A stretch of 64,000 bases of DNA from DATAOG01 sp963840925 (GCA_963840925.1 CAWJAY010000019.1:1-64000); one strand, 5' to 3'; counted from the first letter of the stretch, positions 9,281 through 18,709 are shown. The notes: generated by a model from the sequence alone, not told the origin. Numbers and translations: made by a program.

Positions 9281-10558
9281 GTGCCCGATTCCCCAAGCTT
9301 CGACGCCGCCGCCCGCGCCCGCCGGCCGGCGTATGAGCCGCCGCCCGCCGGGCGCCGCCGCCCGCATCTGCTCCTGGTCGGCCTGCCGATCTTCGCGGTG
9401 TTCGCCGCGTTTGGCGCGATCGTGTGGCTCGCCTACCAGCATGGCGCCGACGTCCCGCCGGTCGGCGAACCGCCGGTGATCAAGGCGCCGGCGACCGCGC
9501 TCAAGCTGTCACCGGACGAGGCCGGCTCGCTGGCCAGCGCCGAGGGCGGCGAGGTTCGCGATCTGCTGACCGATACGCCACCCGGCGATCAGGTCGAGCG
9601 GCTGTTGCCGCGGCCGGAGGAGCCGCTGGCGCCGATCGTCGCGGCCCCCGCCTCGGACCCCGAGACCGACAGCGCACCTGCGCCGACGCCAGAGGCACCG
9701 GTCGCCACCGCCGCGGTCGACCCGCCGGCACCTGCGCCGACGCCAGAGGCACCGGCTGAGACCGCCGCGGTCGAGCCGCCGGCCGAGCCCGCTCCGGCAC
9801 CCGCTGAGCCGGCGCCGCCAGCCGTTGAGCCCGCTCCGCCCCCCGCCGAAGCCGCAGCGCCGCCGCCCCAGATTGCCGCGGCGACGCCCGCCGAGCCGAC
9901 GCCGGAGGCGCCCCTCGCGGTCGAGCGGCAGTCGCCGCCGGCAGCCGAGTCGAATGGGGCCTCGGCGGCGCCGCAGCCATCGCCCGAGGAGGCCGAAGCC
10001 GCTCTCGACGCGTTGCTCGCGGAGGTCACCCAATCGGCGGCGGCCCCATCGCCGCCATCGTCGGCGCCATCGCCGCCGCCGGCACCCGAGGTCGCCCGGC
10101 CGGCGCCGACCGCGCCGGTCCAGCCACCGCCGGAGGTCCCGGGCGTCCGCCTGCCGGCCCCCGAGCCGACCACGGTCAGCCCGTTCACGCCCCCAGGCGG
10201 GGAGGTCACCGCGATCGCGCGGGAGCGGCCGAGCGCGCGCCCGTCCAGCCCGGGACCGGTCGCCGCGCTGCCGAGCGGGCCGGTCACGAACGGCAGCCTC
10301 GGCGCGGTCGATGGCGACTTTCGGATCCAGCTCGCCGCGGTCCGCGACGAGGCCGATGCCCGGCGCGCGTGGGATCTGTTCCTGGTCGACCTGGGCTCGG
10401 TGCTGTCGGGGGTGCAGCCGTTCATCGAGCGGGCGGAGACCGCGAACGGCGTCTTCTACCGGGTCCAGATCGGGCCGTTCGCCAGCCAGCCCCAGGCCGA
10501 GACGTTGTGCGACGAGCTCAAGCGGCGCAATGCCAGCTGCTTCGTCATCCGTCGCTGA
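9281..10558 (+). CDS. SPOR domain-containing membrane protein
   Basis: A bitopic inner-membrane protein of 425 residues, probably a septal peptidoglycan binder. The GTG start gives a short cytoplasmic Pro/Arg-rich N-terminus, one transmembrane helix (about 30-50, LLLVGLPIFAVFAAFGAIVW), a long periplasmic Pro/Ala/Glu-rich linker (about 115-330) and a C-terminal SPOR domain (about 347-425, starting GDFRIQLAAVRDEADA and ending CFVIRR). SPOR domains bind glycan strands stripped of stem peptides. The linker contains a 54-base tandem duplication. It overlaps nagZ by 29 bases, which links septal wall remodelling and muropeptide recycling in one transcript. Confidence 0.9.
   Translation: MPDSPSFDAAARARRPAYEPPPAGRRRPHLLLVGLPIFAVFAAFGAIVWLAYQHGADVPPVGEPPVIKAPATALKLSPDEAGSLASAEGGEVRDLLTDTPPGDQVERLLPRPEEPLAPIVAAPASDPETDSAPAPTPEAPVATAAVDPPAPAPTPEAPAETAAVEPPAEPAPAPAEPAPPAVEPAPPPAEAAAPPPQIAAATPAEPTPEAPLAVERQSPPAAESNGASAAPQPSPEEAEAALDALLAEVTQSAAAPSPPSSAPSPPPAPEVARPAPTAPVQPPPEVPGVRLPAPEPTTVSPFTPPGGEVTAIARERPSARPSSPGPVAALPSGPVTNGSLGAVDGDFRIQLAAVRDEADARRAWDLFLVDLGSVLSGVQPFIERAETANGVFYRVQIGPFASQPQAETLCDELKRRNASCFVIRR
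9674..9781 (+). repeat. Tandem 54-bp direct repeat, two copies, in the SPOR linker
   Basis: Copies lie at 9674-9727 and 9728-9781 and differ at only a few bases. Each encodes an 18-residue unit of the type APAPTPEAPxxTAAVxPP. The repeat keeps the frame, so it lengthens the periplasmic linker without disrupting the protein. Degenerate Pro/Ala units continue downstream. Confidence 0.85.
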
Positions 10559-11606
10559 CCCGGCCGGCCGGCCCCCGGCGGCCGCGATCGTCGGGGTCGC
10601 GGGGCCGGAGCTTGAGGCCGTCGAGCGGGCGCTGTTCGAGGCGCGCCCGCCGTTCGGCTTCATCCTGTTCGCGCGCAACTGCCGCCGACCGGACCAGCTG
10701 CGCCGGCTGATCGGCGATCTGCGCGCCGCGGTCGGCCGCCCCGACGCCCCGGTCCTGATCGATCAGGAAGGCGGCCGGGTGGCGCGCCTGGGACCGCCGC
10801 ACTGGCCGGCGCACGGGGCGGCGCGGCCGATCGGCAAGCTCGCGGAGCATGATCCCGAGGCCGGATTGCAGGCCGCTTGGCTGCACGCCCGCCTGATCGC
10901 GGCCGACCTCGAGCCGCTCGGGATCACGGTCGACTGCGCCCCGGTGCTCGATCTGGCGCTGCGCGGCCGGACCGCCGCGATCGGCGATCGCGCGTTCGCC
11001 GCCGAGCCGGCGCTGGTCGGCGAGCTCGGTCTGGCGATGATCGAGGGCCTGCTCGCCGGCGGCGTGCTGCCGGTGATCAAGCACCTGCCAGGCCACGGCC
11101 GCGCCCGGGTCGACAGCCATGCCGCGCTGCCGGTGGTCGACGCCGGGCTCGGGCGGCTGCGCGCCACCGACTTCCAACCGTTCCGTATCTGTCGCGGCGC
11201 GCCGTTCGCGATGACCGCGCACGTCCTCTATCCGGCGCTCGATCCGGAGCGGCCGGCGACGCTCTCGGCCCGGATCATCGCCGAGGTGATCCGCGGCGAG
11301 CTCGGCATCGCCGGCTGCCTGCTCAGCGACGATCTGGGCATGGGCGCGCTCGAAGGCGGCGCCGGCGAGCGGGCCGCGGCGGCGCGCGCGGCCGGCTGCG
11401 ATCTGGCGGTACACTGCAACGGCCGCTACGCCGAGCTGGTCGAGGTCCTGGCCGCGGCCGGGCCGCTCGAAGGCGCCGCCGCCGGCCGGGCGGCGCAGGC
11501 GCTGCGCGAGCGCCGCCGCCCCGAACCGCTCGATCGCGAAGCCGCGCAAGTCCGCCTTGAGGCTCTGCTCGCCGGGGTCGAACCCGCACTGGGACCCGGC
11601 GTCTGA
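10530..11606 (+). CDS. nagZ: Beta-N-acetylhexosaminidase, glycoside hydrolase family 3
   Basis: NagZ removes N-acetylglucosamine from anhydromuropeptides during cell-wall recycling, in the cytoplasm. The protein of about 358 residues has the GH3 N-domain only, as expected for NagZ. Visible marks are FARN early on, the DQEGGRVARL strand, VDCAPVLD, the signature KHLPGHGRARVDSH with the Asp-His acid/base loop, and the nucleophile aspartate in SDDLGMGAL. The ATG at 10530 lies inside the end of the SPOR gene; no later in-frame ATG comes before conserved sequence. Followed four bases later by the M50 peptidase. Confidence 0.93.
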   Translation: MPAASSSVADPAGRPPAAAIVGVAGPELEAVERALFEARPPFGFILFARNCRRPDQLRRLIGDLRAAVGRPDAPVLIDQEGGRVARLGPPHWPAHGAARPIGKLAEHDPEAGLQAAWLHARLIAADLEPLGITVDCAPVLDLALRGRTAAIGDRAFAAEPALVGELGLAMIEGLLAGGVLPVIKHLPGHGRARVDSHAALPVVDAGLGRLRATDFQPFRICRGAPFAMTAHVLYPALDPERPATLSARIIAEVIRGELGIAGCLLSDDLGMGALEGGAGERAAAARAAGCDLAVHCNGRYAELVEVLAAAGPLEGAAAGRAAQALRERRRPEPLDREAAQVRLEALLAGVEPALGPGV

Positions 11607-11609
11607 GCC

Positions 11610-12295
11610 ATGGACGTCACGACGATCGGCCAAACGCTCTCGGTCTGGCTGCTGCCGGTCGTGATCGCGATCACGCTGCACGAGGCGGCGCACGGCTGGA
11701 TGGCCGAGCGCTGCGGCGACAACACCGCCCGGATGCTCGGCCGGGTGTCGTTCAATCCGTTGAAGCACATCGATCCGTTCGGGACCCTGATCCTGCCCGG
11801 CGTGCTGCTGCTGCTCGACGCGCCGTTCCTGTTCGGCTACGCCAAGCCGGTGCCGGTCAACTTCGGCCGCCTCAACCACCCCAAGCGCGACATGGTCTGG
11901 GTCGCCCTCGCCGGCCCGGTGACCAACGTCATGCTGGCGTTCGTCTCGGCGCTGGCGCTGCATCTGGTCGCGCCCTCGACGTCCACGCTCACGGCCTGGA
12001 TCGGCACCAACCTGCGAACTCGATCGGCATCAACCTGGTGCTCGCCGTGTTCAACATGCTGCCGCTGCCGCCCTTGGACGGCGGCCGGGTCGTGACCGGC
12101 TTGCTGCCGCACCCCTACGCCTGGAAGTTCGCGCAGCTCGAGCGCTATGGCCTGGCGATCCTGATCGGACTGCTGTTCCTGCTGCCGATGGCGACCGAGG
12201 CCATGGGCATGCCGTTCAATCCGCTGGTCAGCGTGCTCTGGCCGCCGGTCCAGGTGCTCTACGAGCTGATCCTGACGCTGGCCGGGCTGTCGTGA
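11610..12295 (+). CDS. Site-2 protease family protein (M50 metallopeptidase), one frameshift
   Basis: An integral-membrane zinc protease of about 228 residues of the short, PDZ-less group. The zinc motif is ITLHEAAHGW and the third ligand is the Asp of PLPPLDGGRV. Four hydrophobic segments are apparent. The reading frame breaks near 12015, where one base appears lost in the codon before NSIGINLV; after that point the frame continues cleanly to the TGA at 12295. The position between nagZ and scpA is standard in alphaproteobacteria. The substrate is unknown. The break sits in an otherwise perfectly conserved region, which points to a sequence error. Confidence 0.88.
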
Positions 12296-12305
12296 GCGCC
12301 GGGCG

Positions 12306-13073
12306 ATGACTCCGCATCCCGAATTCGCCCCGCCCGAGCCGGCCCCGCCGGTGGCCGATTTCGTCGTCAATCTCGAGGGCTTCGAGGGGCCGATCGATCT
12401 GCTGCTGGCGCTCGCGCGCGAGCAGAAGGTCGACCTCGCCAAGATCTCGATCCTGACGCTCGCCGATCAGTACCTGGCCTACATTCAGCAGGCGCGCGAG
12501 CTGAAGCTCGAGATCGCCGCCGACTATCTCGTGACCGCCGCCTGGCTCACCTATCTCAAGTCGCGCCTGCTGCTGCCCCAGGAGCCGGCCGACGCCGAGC
12601 CTGGCGCGGCCGAGCTCGCCGAGGCCCTGGCCAATCGGCTGCGTCGGCTGGATGCGATCCGGCAAGCGGCCGAGCAGCTGCTCGCCCGCCCACAGCTCGG
12701 CGGCCAAAGGTTCGGCCCGGGCCGCCCGAGCGGGCTCCGGGTGCGCCGCAAGAGCCGCTTCCGGCTGGCCTTGCACGAGCTGCTCCAGGCCTACGTCGAC
12801 CAGCGCCTGCGCTCGCGCGAGCAGCGGCTGACCCTGATCGCGCCGCCGGTGTTCCGGGTCGAGGACGCGCTCAAGCGGCTGACCCGGGCGCTCGGCGGCC
12901 CCGACTGGCGCAACCTGCTCGCCTATCTGCCCGCGGGCCTGGGCGACGAGCGCCTGCGCCGCTCGGCGCTCGCGGCCTACCTCGCCGCCAGCCTCGAGCT
13001 CGCCCGCGACGGCGTCGTCGAGCTGAACCAGACGAGCCCGTTCGGGCCGGTCTTCGTCCGCCGCAAGCGCTGA
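12306..13073 (+). CDS. scpA: Segregation and condensation protein A
   Basis: The kleisin subunit of the SMC-ScpAB condensin; 255 residues. The N-terminal helical domain that contacts the SMC neck begins with FEGPIDLLLALAREQKVDL, followed by YLVTAAWLTYLKSRLLLP, which is highly typical. The C-terminal winged helix that binds the SMC cap follows the Arg-rich centre. It starts ten bases after the protease stop and is followed nine bases later by scpB, so the three are likely one transcript. Confidence 0.95.
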   Translation: MTPHPEFAPPEPAPPVADFVVNLEGFEGPIDLLLALAREQKVDLAKISILTLADQYLAYIQQARELKLEIAADYLVTAAWLTYLKSRLLLPQEPADAEPGAAELAEALANRLRRLDAIRQAAEQLLARPQLGGQRFGPGRPSGLRVRRKSRFRLALHELLQAYVDQRLRSREQRLTLIAPPVFRVEDALKRLTRALGGPDWRNLLAYLPAGLGDERLRRSALAAYLAASLELARDGVVELNQTSPFGPVFVRRKR

Positions 13074-13082
13074 GCGCCGTTC

Positions 13083-13721
13083 GTGACCCGGGAGCTGGGC
13101 AAACGGATCGTCGAGGCGCTGCTGTTCGCGGCCGAGGCGCCGCTCGAGGCGGCGACCATCCAGGCACATCTGCCGGGCGGCATGCACGCCGGCGAGCTGC
13201 TCGACGAGCTGGTCCAGGACTATGCCACCCGCGGCGTGCGTCTTGAGCACCACGGCGGCCGCTATGCGCTGCGCACGGCGCCCGATCTCGCACCCTTTCT
13301 CGAGCGCGAGCAGGTGCAGAGCCGGCGCCTGTCGCGAGCGGCGCTCGAGACGCTGGCGATCATCGCCTACCATCAGCCGATCACCCGCGCCGAGCTCGAG
13401 GAGATGCGAGCGGTCAGCGTCAGCAAGGGCACGCTCGACCTCTTGCTCGAGACCGGCTGGGTGCAGCCCAAGGGCCGGCGCGAGAGCCCGGGCCGGCCGG
13501 TCACCTGGGTGACCACGGCGGCTTTTCTCGACCATTTCGACCTCGGCTCGCTCGACGATCTGCCACGGATCGAAGAGCTGCTCCAGGTGGGCCTGCTCCG
13601 CACCGGCAGCACCCCGGTCCGACCGTTCGGGCCGGCCGACGAGCTGGCCGAAGATCTGCCCGATGCCGAGGACGATCCGCCGGAGCTCGTGGACGGTCCC
13701 CCAGACGACCCGGACGACTGA
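13083..13721 (+). CDS. scpB: SMC-Scp complex subunit ScpB
   Basis: The winged-helix partner of ScpA in the condensin complex; 212 residues from a GTG start. Recognisable segments are IVEALLFAAEAPL at the N-terminus and LETLAIIAYHQPITRAELEEMRAV in the second winged helix, followed by TGWVQPKGRRESPGRPV. The last 45 residues are an acidic, proline-rich tail (many Asp and Glu), common in alphaproteobacterial ScpB and probably disordered. Confidence 0.95.
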   Translation: MTRELGKRIVEALLFAAEAPLEAATIQAHLPGGMHAGELLDELVQDYATRGVRLEHHGGRYALRTAPDLAPFLEREQVQSRRLSRAALETLAIIAYHQPITRAELEEMRAVSVSKGTLDLLLETGWVQPKGRRESPGRPVTWVTTAAFLDHFDLGSLDDLPRIEELLQVGLLRTGSTPVRPFGPADELAEDLPDAEDDPPELVDGPPDDPDD

Positions 13722-13762
13722 CCGCGCCGGGTTGACCTCGGGGCGGCTCGACCGTACCTGCT

Positions 13763-14878
13763 GTGGGCATGCTCGACGACGGTGGACCCGAAATGGCCGT
13801 CATGGCCCAGCCGCGCGCCGATCTCGAACCCGCCGGCCTCGAGGTCGAGGGCCTCTGCCATGCCTACGGCAAGCGCACGGTCCTGCGCGAGGTGAGCCTC
13901 GGCCTTGGTCCCGGCGAGGTCCATTGTCTGGTCGGCCCCTCGGGCTGCGGCAAGACCACGATCCTGCGCCTGATCGCGGGCCTCGAGCCGGTCCAGAAGG
14001 GGCGGATCCTGATCGCGGGCGAGGTGGTCGCCGAGCCGGGTTACGCCCGCGCGCCCGAGATGCGCCGGGTCGGGCTGATGTTCCAGGATTTCGCGCTATT
14101 CCCGCATCTGCGCGTGCTCGACAACGTCGCCTTCGGCCTGCGCGGCCTCGACAGCCGCGCGCGCCGTCACCGGGCGTTCGAGCTGCTCGCCCAGGTCGAC
14201 CTCGATGCCCATGCCGACAGCTATCCGCACATGCTCTCGGGCGGCGAGCAGCAGCGCGTGGCGCTGGCCCGGGCGCTCGCCCCCAAGCCCCGGTTGATGC
14301 TGCTCGACGAGCCGTTCTCGAGCCTCGACGCGACGTTGCGCACGCACGTCCGGGACGACGCGATCGCGCTGCTGCGGGCCGCCGGTACCCCGGTCCTGAT
14401 GGTCACCCACGACGCCGACGAGGCGGTCCGGGTCGCCGATCGGATCCACGTCATGCAGGATGGGCGGGTGCTGCAGCACGGCACGCCGGCCGAGCTCTAT
14501 GCCCATCCGGCGAGCCCGTTCGTCGCCGGCTTCTTCGGCCCGCTCAACCGCTACAAAGGCTGGGTGGTCGGCGGCCTGGTCAGCACGCCCTTGGGCCCGC
14601 TCGAGGCGGCCGACCTCGCCGACGGTACGCCGGTCGACGTGCTGATCCGGCCCGAGGGGCTGCGGCTGCTGCGCGACGGCGGCGCGGCGCCCTGTCGGTT
14701 CCCGGTCCGCCGGATTCGCGATCTCGGCACCAATCGCGTGCTCGAGCTGGAGCTGCCCGATGGCCCGCCGCTGATCGTGCGCATGACCAGCATTGCCGAC
14801 TTCTGCGCCGGCGACGTGGTTGCCGTAGTAGTCGACCCGCGCCAGGTCTATATCTACCGGGCGCCTTCAAAGCGGTAG
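13763..14878 (+). CDS. ABC transporter ATP-binding protein (FbpC/PotA-like) without partner permease
   Basis: An importer-type ATPase of 371 residues: Walker A GPSGCGKTT (about 58-66), Q-loop LMFQDFALFPH, signature LSGGEQQRVALARAL, Walker B LMLLDEPFSSLD, H-loop VTHDADEA, then a TOBE-like C-terminal domain (about 260-370). The architecture matches ferric-iron, molybdate or spermidine/putrescine importers. No permease or binding-protein gene lies nearby; the gene sits alone between scpB and tatA. It may serve a transporter encoded elsewhere. The GTG at 13763 and the ATG at 13769 are both possible starts, with the N-terminal 25 residues not conserved. Confidence 0.88.
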   Translation: MGMLDDGGPEMAVMAQPRADLEPAGLEVEGLCHAYGKRTVLREVSLGLGPGEVHCLVGPSGCGKTTILRLIAGLEPVQKGRILIAGEVVAEPGYARAPEMRRVGLMFQDFALFPHLRVLDNVAFGLRGLDSRARRHRAFELLAQVDLDAHADSYPHMLSGGEQQRVALARALAPKPRLMLLDEPFSSLDATLRTHVRDDAIALLRAAGTPVLMVTHDADEAVRVADRIHVMQDGRVLQHGTPAELYAHPASPFVAGFFGPLNRYKGWVVGGLVSTPLGPLEAADLADGTPVDVLIRPEGLRLLRDGGAAPCRFPVRRIRDLGTNRVLELELPDGPPLIVRMTSIADFCAGDVVAVVVDPRQVYIYRAPSKR

Positions 14879-14993
14879 CGCTGCGTTGCGTGAGCGCGGG
14901 TTTTCTGCGACACTTTGAGCCAAGGTCTCGAGACGCCGCTGCCGGCGCAACAGGCTGCATGGCATGGCGGGGTCGGCGCGAGAGGAGTTGTTG

Positions 14994-15227
14994 ATGAGTA
15001 TCGGTATCTGGCAGGTGGTCCTGATCCTGGTGATCGTCCTGATCCTGTTCGGTGCGGGCAAGCTGCCGAAGGTCATGGGCGACGTCGCTCAGGGCGTGAA
15101 GAACTTCAAGGCCGGCATGAAGGACGACAACGACGAGGACAAGCGCGTCCTCACCGCTGACGCCGGCGAGCCGCAGGCGACCGTCGCCGAGCCCGCCCTG
15201 AAGCGGGACGAGGTGGTCAAAGGCTGA
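14994..15227 (+). CDS. tatA: Sec-independent protein translocase TatA
   Basis: The pore-forming subunit of the twin-arginine translocase, 77 residues. A single N-terminal membrane helix (IGIWQVVLILVIVLILFGAG) is followed by the hinge and the amphipathic helix KLPKVMGDVAQGVKNFKAG, then a charged tail. The ATG at 14994 has AGGAG six bases upstream; an upstream in-frame start would add ten non-conserved residues. First gene of tatA-tatB-tatC. Confidence 0.96.
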   Translation: MSIGIWQVVLILVIVLILFGAGKLPKVMGDVAQGVKNFKAGMKDDNDEDKRVLTADAGEPQATVAEPALKRDEVVKG

Positions 15228-15259
15228 GCCTCGGTCGCCAGGCAGGAGGAGCCCCGGCG

Positions 15260-15763
15260 GTGTTGGATGTCGGCTGGTCGGAGATGGCCCTCATCCTGCT
15301 GGTCGCCCTGATCGTGATCGGGCCGCGGGACCTGCCGCGGGTCGCGCGCACCGTGGGCAAGTGGGTCGCCAAGGGCCGGGGGATGGCGCGCGAGTTCCAG
15401 CACGCGATCGAGGACATGGCGCGCGAGGCTGAGCTCGACAAGATCAAGAGCGAGATCGAGAAGGCCGGGCGCACCGACGTCGGCAAGACGATCGAGAACA
15501 CGATCGATCCGACCGGCGAGCTCGGACAGGCGTTCGATCCGACCGCCAAGAGCCGCGCCAAACCCAATGAACCTGCAAGCGCCAGGCCGGCCGATGCCGG
15601 AGCGCCCGCCGCGCCCGTCGCGCAGCCGGCCGCCGCCGAGGCGGCCAAGGCCAAGCCCGGCAACGGCCAGGCGGCCGACCTCCAGCCGGAGCCGCCGGTG
15701 GCCGGGAGCCGCTCCGGGAGCAAGGCGCCCGAACGCGAGACCGCGCCGGCCGATCCGAGCTAG
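15260..15763 (+). CDS. tatB: Sec-independent protein translocase TatB
   Basis: The substrate-receptor partner of TatC; 167 residues from a GTG start preceded by AGGAGGAG. The opening MLDVGWSEMALILLVALIVIGPRDLPRVARTV splits into the membrane helix, the GPRDLP hinge and the amphipathic helix. The C-terminal half is a long Pro/Ala/Lys-rich tail (about 90-167), likely disordered, as in other alphaproteobacterial TatB. Its TAG abuts the tatC ATG directly. Confidence 0.95.
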   Translation: MLDVGWSEMALILLVALIVIGPRDLPRVARTVGKWVAKGRGMAREFQHAIEDMAREAELDKIKSEIEKAGRTDVGKTIENTIDPTGELGQAFDPTAKSRAKPNEPASARPADAGAPAAPVAQPAAAEAAKAKPGNGQAADLQPEPPVAGSRSGSKAPERETAPADPS

Positions 15764-16567
15764 ATGGCGCTGATCAAGGACCTCGATGACCGGCAGATGC
15801 CGCTGCTCGATCACCTGATCGAGCTGCGCAACCGGCTGATGTACGCCGCCGGCGCGATTCTGGCCGGCTTCCTGGTGTGCTACTTCTTCGCCGATCACAT
15901 CTACGGGTTCCTGGTCCAGCCGCTGGCCGAGATCTATCAGGGCCAGACCGGTCGGCGCATGATCTATACCGGCCTGACCGAGGCCTTCCTCACCTACGTC
16001 AAGGTCGCGTTCTGGGCCGGCACCTTCCTGACCTTCCCGTTCGTCGCGGTCCAGCTCTGGCTGTTCATCGCGCCCGGGCTGTACCGCAACGAGAAGCAGG
16101 CGTTCCTGCCGTTCCTGCTCGCGACCCCGGTCCTGTTCTTCATCGGCGGCGCGATCGCCTACTATGTCGTCTTCCCGCTGGCCTGGCGCTTCTTTTTGAG
16201 CTTCGAGACCCAGGGCGGCCCAGGGTCGCTGCCGATCGAGCTCGAGGCCCGGGTCGGCGAGTACCTGTCGCTGGTGATGAAGATGATCTTCGCCTTCGGC
16301 CTCGCCTTCCAGCTGCCGGTGGCGCTCACGTTGATGGGGCGGGTTGGCCTGATCTCCTCCCAGCAGCTGTCCGCGAGCCGCAGGTTTGCGATCGTCGGCG
16401 TGTTCGTGGTCGCAGCGGTCATCACGCCGCCGGACATCATCAGCCAGATCACGCTCGCGATCCCGCTGCTCGTGCTTTACGAAATCTCAATCGTCGCAGT
16501 GCGAATGGTCGAGCGCCGGCGGGCCGAGGCCGAGGCTGCCGAGGCGGCCGCCGACAAGACCGTCTAG
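15764..16567 (+). CDS. tatC: Sec-independent protein translocase TatC
   Basis: The polytopic Tat subunit that reads twin-arginine signal peptides; 267 residues and six membrane helices. The conserved N-terminal MPLLDHLIELRNRLMY and the periplasmic-loop region IYTGLTEAFLTYVKVAFWAG are diagnostic, as is FAIVGVFVVAAVITPPDIISQ near the end. It begins immediately after the tatB stop, so the three tat genes form one operon. Confidence 0.96.
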   Translation: MALIKDLDDRQMPLLDHLIELRNRLMYAAGAILAGFLVCYFFADHIYGFLVQPLAEIYQGQTGRRMIYTGLTEAFLTYVKVAFWAGTFLTFPFVAVQLWLFIAPGLYRNEKQAFLPFLLATPVLFFIGGAIAYYVVFPLAWRFFLSFETQGGPGSLPIELEARVGEYLSLVMKMIFAFGLAFQLPVALTLMGRVGLISSQQLSASRRFAIVGVFVVAAVITPPDIISQITLAIPLLVLYEISIVAVRMVERRRAEAEAAEAAADKTV

Positions 16568-16640
16568 AGCGAACTCGACCGCCGTCGATGAACGGTTTAG
16601 GCTACTTGCAAGCCGATGCCATCGCCACGTGTGAGCTGAC

Positions 16641-17916
16641 GTGCTCGATCTGAGATGGTTGCGTGAACAGCCGGACGCGCTCGACCGGGCCCTCCGGCGC
16701 CGCGGCCTGGCGCCCGTGGCGGCGGCCCTGCTCGAGCAGGACGCCGCGATCCGGGCGCTGCAGACCGGGCTGCAGGAGCGCCAGGCGCGCCGCAACGCGC
16801 TCTCGCGCGAGGTCGGGCGCCTGCGCGCCCGGGGCGGCGGCGCCGACTCGGTGATCGCCGAGGTCGCCGAGCTCAAGCGCCAGATCCAGTTCGACGAGGA
16901 CCTCGTGCGCGCGCGCGCCGACGCGCTCGAGGCCGAGCTGGCGCTCCTCCCCAACCCGCTCGCCGACGACGTGCCGGACGGCGCCGATGAGAGCGCCAAC
17001 GTCGAGCTGCGGCGCTGGGGCGAGCCCCGCCGGTTCGACTTCGCGCCCAAGGAGCACGATGAGATCGGCGCCCCGCTCGGCATGGATTTCGGCCGCGCCG
17101 CCAAGCTCGCCGGCGCCCGCTTCGTCACGCTGTCCGGGCAGATGGCGAGGCTCGAGCGGGCGCTCGCCGCCTTGATGCTCGACCTGCAGACCAACGAGCA
17201 CGGCTACCTCGAGGTGAGCCCGCCGCTCCTGGTCCGCGACCACGTCCTGTTCGGCACCGGCCAGCTGCCGAAGTTCGCCGCAGGATCTGTTCCAGACCAC
17301 CGACGGGCGTTGGCTCATTCCGACCGCCGAGGTCGCGCTGACCAACCTGGTCGCCGACGAGATCCTGGACGCCGGGCAACTGCCGCTCCGCTACGCCGCC
17401 TGGACCCCCTGCTTCCGCTCCGAAGCCGGCGCCGCCGGCAAGGACACCAAGGGCATGATCCGCCAGCACCAGTTCACCAAGGTCGAGCTGGTCAGCATCA
17501 CCCGGCCCGAGGAGTCCGACGCCGAGCACGAGCGGATGACCGCTTGCGCCGAGGCCGTGCTGCAGCGGCTCGAGCTGCCCTATCGGGTCGTGCTGCTATG
17601 CAGCGGCGATACCGGCTTTCAGGCGCGCAAGACCTACGACCTCGAGGTCTGGCTGCCCGGGCAGGGCCGCTATCGCGAGATTTCGAGCTGCTCCAACTGC
17701 GGCGACTTCCAGGCGCGCCGGATGCGCGCGCGCTTCCGCCCCGACGGCGAGCGCCGGACCGAATTCGTGCACACGCTGAACGGCTCCGGGCTCGCGGTCG
17801 GCCGCAGCCTGATCGCGCTGCTCGAGAACGGTCAGCAGGCCGACGGCAGCGTCCGCGTGCCCGCGGCGCTCAGGCCGTACCTGGATGGCCGGGAGCGGCT
17901 CGTCGCCGATGGCTGA
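16641..17916 (+). CDS. serS: Seryl-tRNA synthetase, one frameshift
   Basis: Charges tRNA-Ser; class II, about 425 residues. The GTG start opens MLDLRWLREQPDALD, followed by the long coiled-coil arm (about 30-105), then the class II core with motif 2 (FRSEAGAAGKDTKGMIRQHQF) and motif 3 (NGSGLAVGRSLIALLEN). The frame changes near 17282, between PKFA and EDLFQTTDGRWLIP. Two bases (CG) lost from a GCCGCCGAG context would explain it. Because the gene is essential and everything else is intact, I treat this as an assembly error. It overlaps surE by eight bases. Confidence 0.93.
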
Positions 17917-18709
17917 GCCGGCTTCGCGCGCGCCAGCCGGGCCGGCGGCCAAGGGCCCGCGCATCCTGGTGACCAACGATGACGGCATCAATGCGCCGGG
18001 TCTGAGGGTCCTGGAGCGGATCGCCCGGCAGTTGAGCAGCGACGTCTGGGTCGTGGCGCCGGAGACCAACCAGAGCGGCGCCTCGCACTCGTTGACGATG
18101 CAGCGGCCGCTGCGCATTCGCCGGCTGTCGCGGCGCCGGTTCGCGGTCGACGGCACGCCGACCGACTGCGTGCTGCTCGCGCTCCAGATCGTGATCAAGG
18201 GCGGCGGGGCCGATCTGGTGCTCTCGGGGGTCAATCACGGCGGCAATCTCGGCGAGGACGTGACCTATTCGGGCACGATCGCGGCCGCGATGGAAGCGAC
18301 CCTGTTCAATGTCCCGGCGTTCGCGCTGAGCCAATGCTGCCGCAACGGCCAGCCGGTCCGCTGGGGAACCGCGGAGCAGCATGCGCCATCGATCCTGGCG
18401 CGTTTGTTCACAAAGGATTGGCCCAAGGATCTGCTGATCAACATCAACTTCCCCGATTGCCCGATCGGCGCCGTCGCCGGCTATCAGGTGACGAGCCAGG
18501 GCAAGCGCAAGCTCGGCGACGAATTGCTCGAACGAATCGACCCGCGCGGTCAACCCTATGTCTGGATTGGCGGTTTGCGCTCCGACGAGGTCCAGCAGGC
18601 GGGCACCGATCTGCAGGCGGTCGCGCAGAACTACATCTCGGTCACGCCGGTCCACATGGACATGACCCACCGCGCGAGCTTCGACCGGCTCCGGCGCGCG
18701 CTCGACTAG
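17909..18709 (+). CDS. surE: 5'/3'-nucleotidase SurE
   Basis: A metal-dependent nucleoside monophosphatase linked to stress survival; 266 residues. The Asp pair LVTNDDGINAPG and the motif LVLSGVNHGGNLGEDVTYSGT are the metal and phosphate site. The ATG at 17909 lies inside the last codons of serS and matches the usual N-terminus after a short Pro/Ala leader. In related genomes serS-surE is followed by pcm (protein-L-isoaspartate methyltransferase); here pcm is absent and the LytM lipoprotein comes next after a 200-base gap. Confidence 0.95.
   Translation: MAEPASRAPAGPAAKGPRILVTNDDGINAPGLRVLERIARQLSSDVWVVAPETNQSGASHSLTMQRPLRIRRLSRRRFAVDGTPTDCVLLALQIVIKGGGADLVLSGVNHGGNLGEDVTYSGTIAAAMEATLFNVPAFALSQCCRNGQPVRWGTAEQHAPSILARLFTKDWPKDLLININFPDCPIGAVAGYQVTSQGKRKLGDELLERIDPRGQPYVWIGGLRSDEVQQAGTDLQAVAQNYISVTPVHMDMTHRASFDRLRRALD

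Noticed and set aside
9509..10678. Gly/Arg-rich antisense frame over the SPOR gene
   Set aside because: The Pro/Ala linker repeat read backwards gives Gly/Arg/Trp repeats; there is no start signal or known domain.
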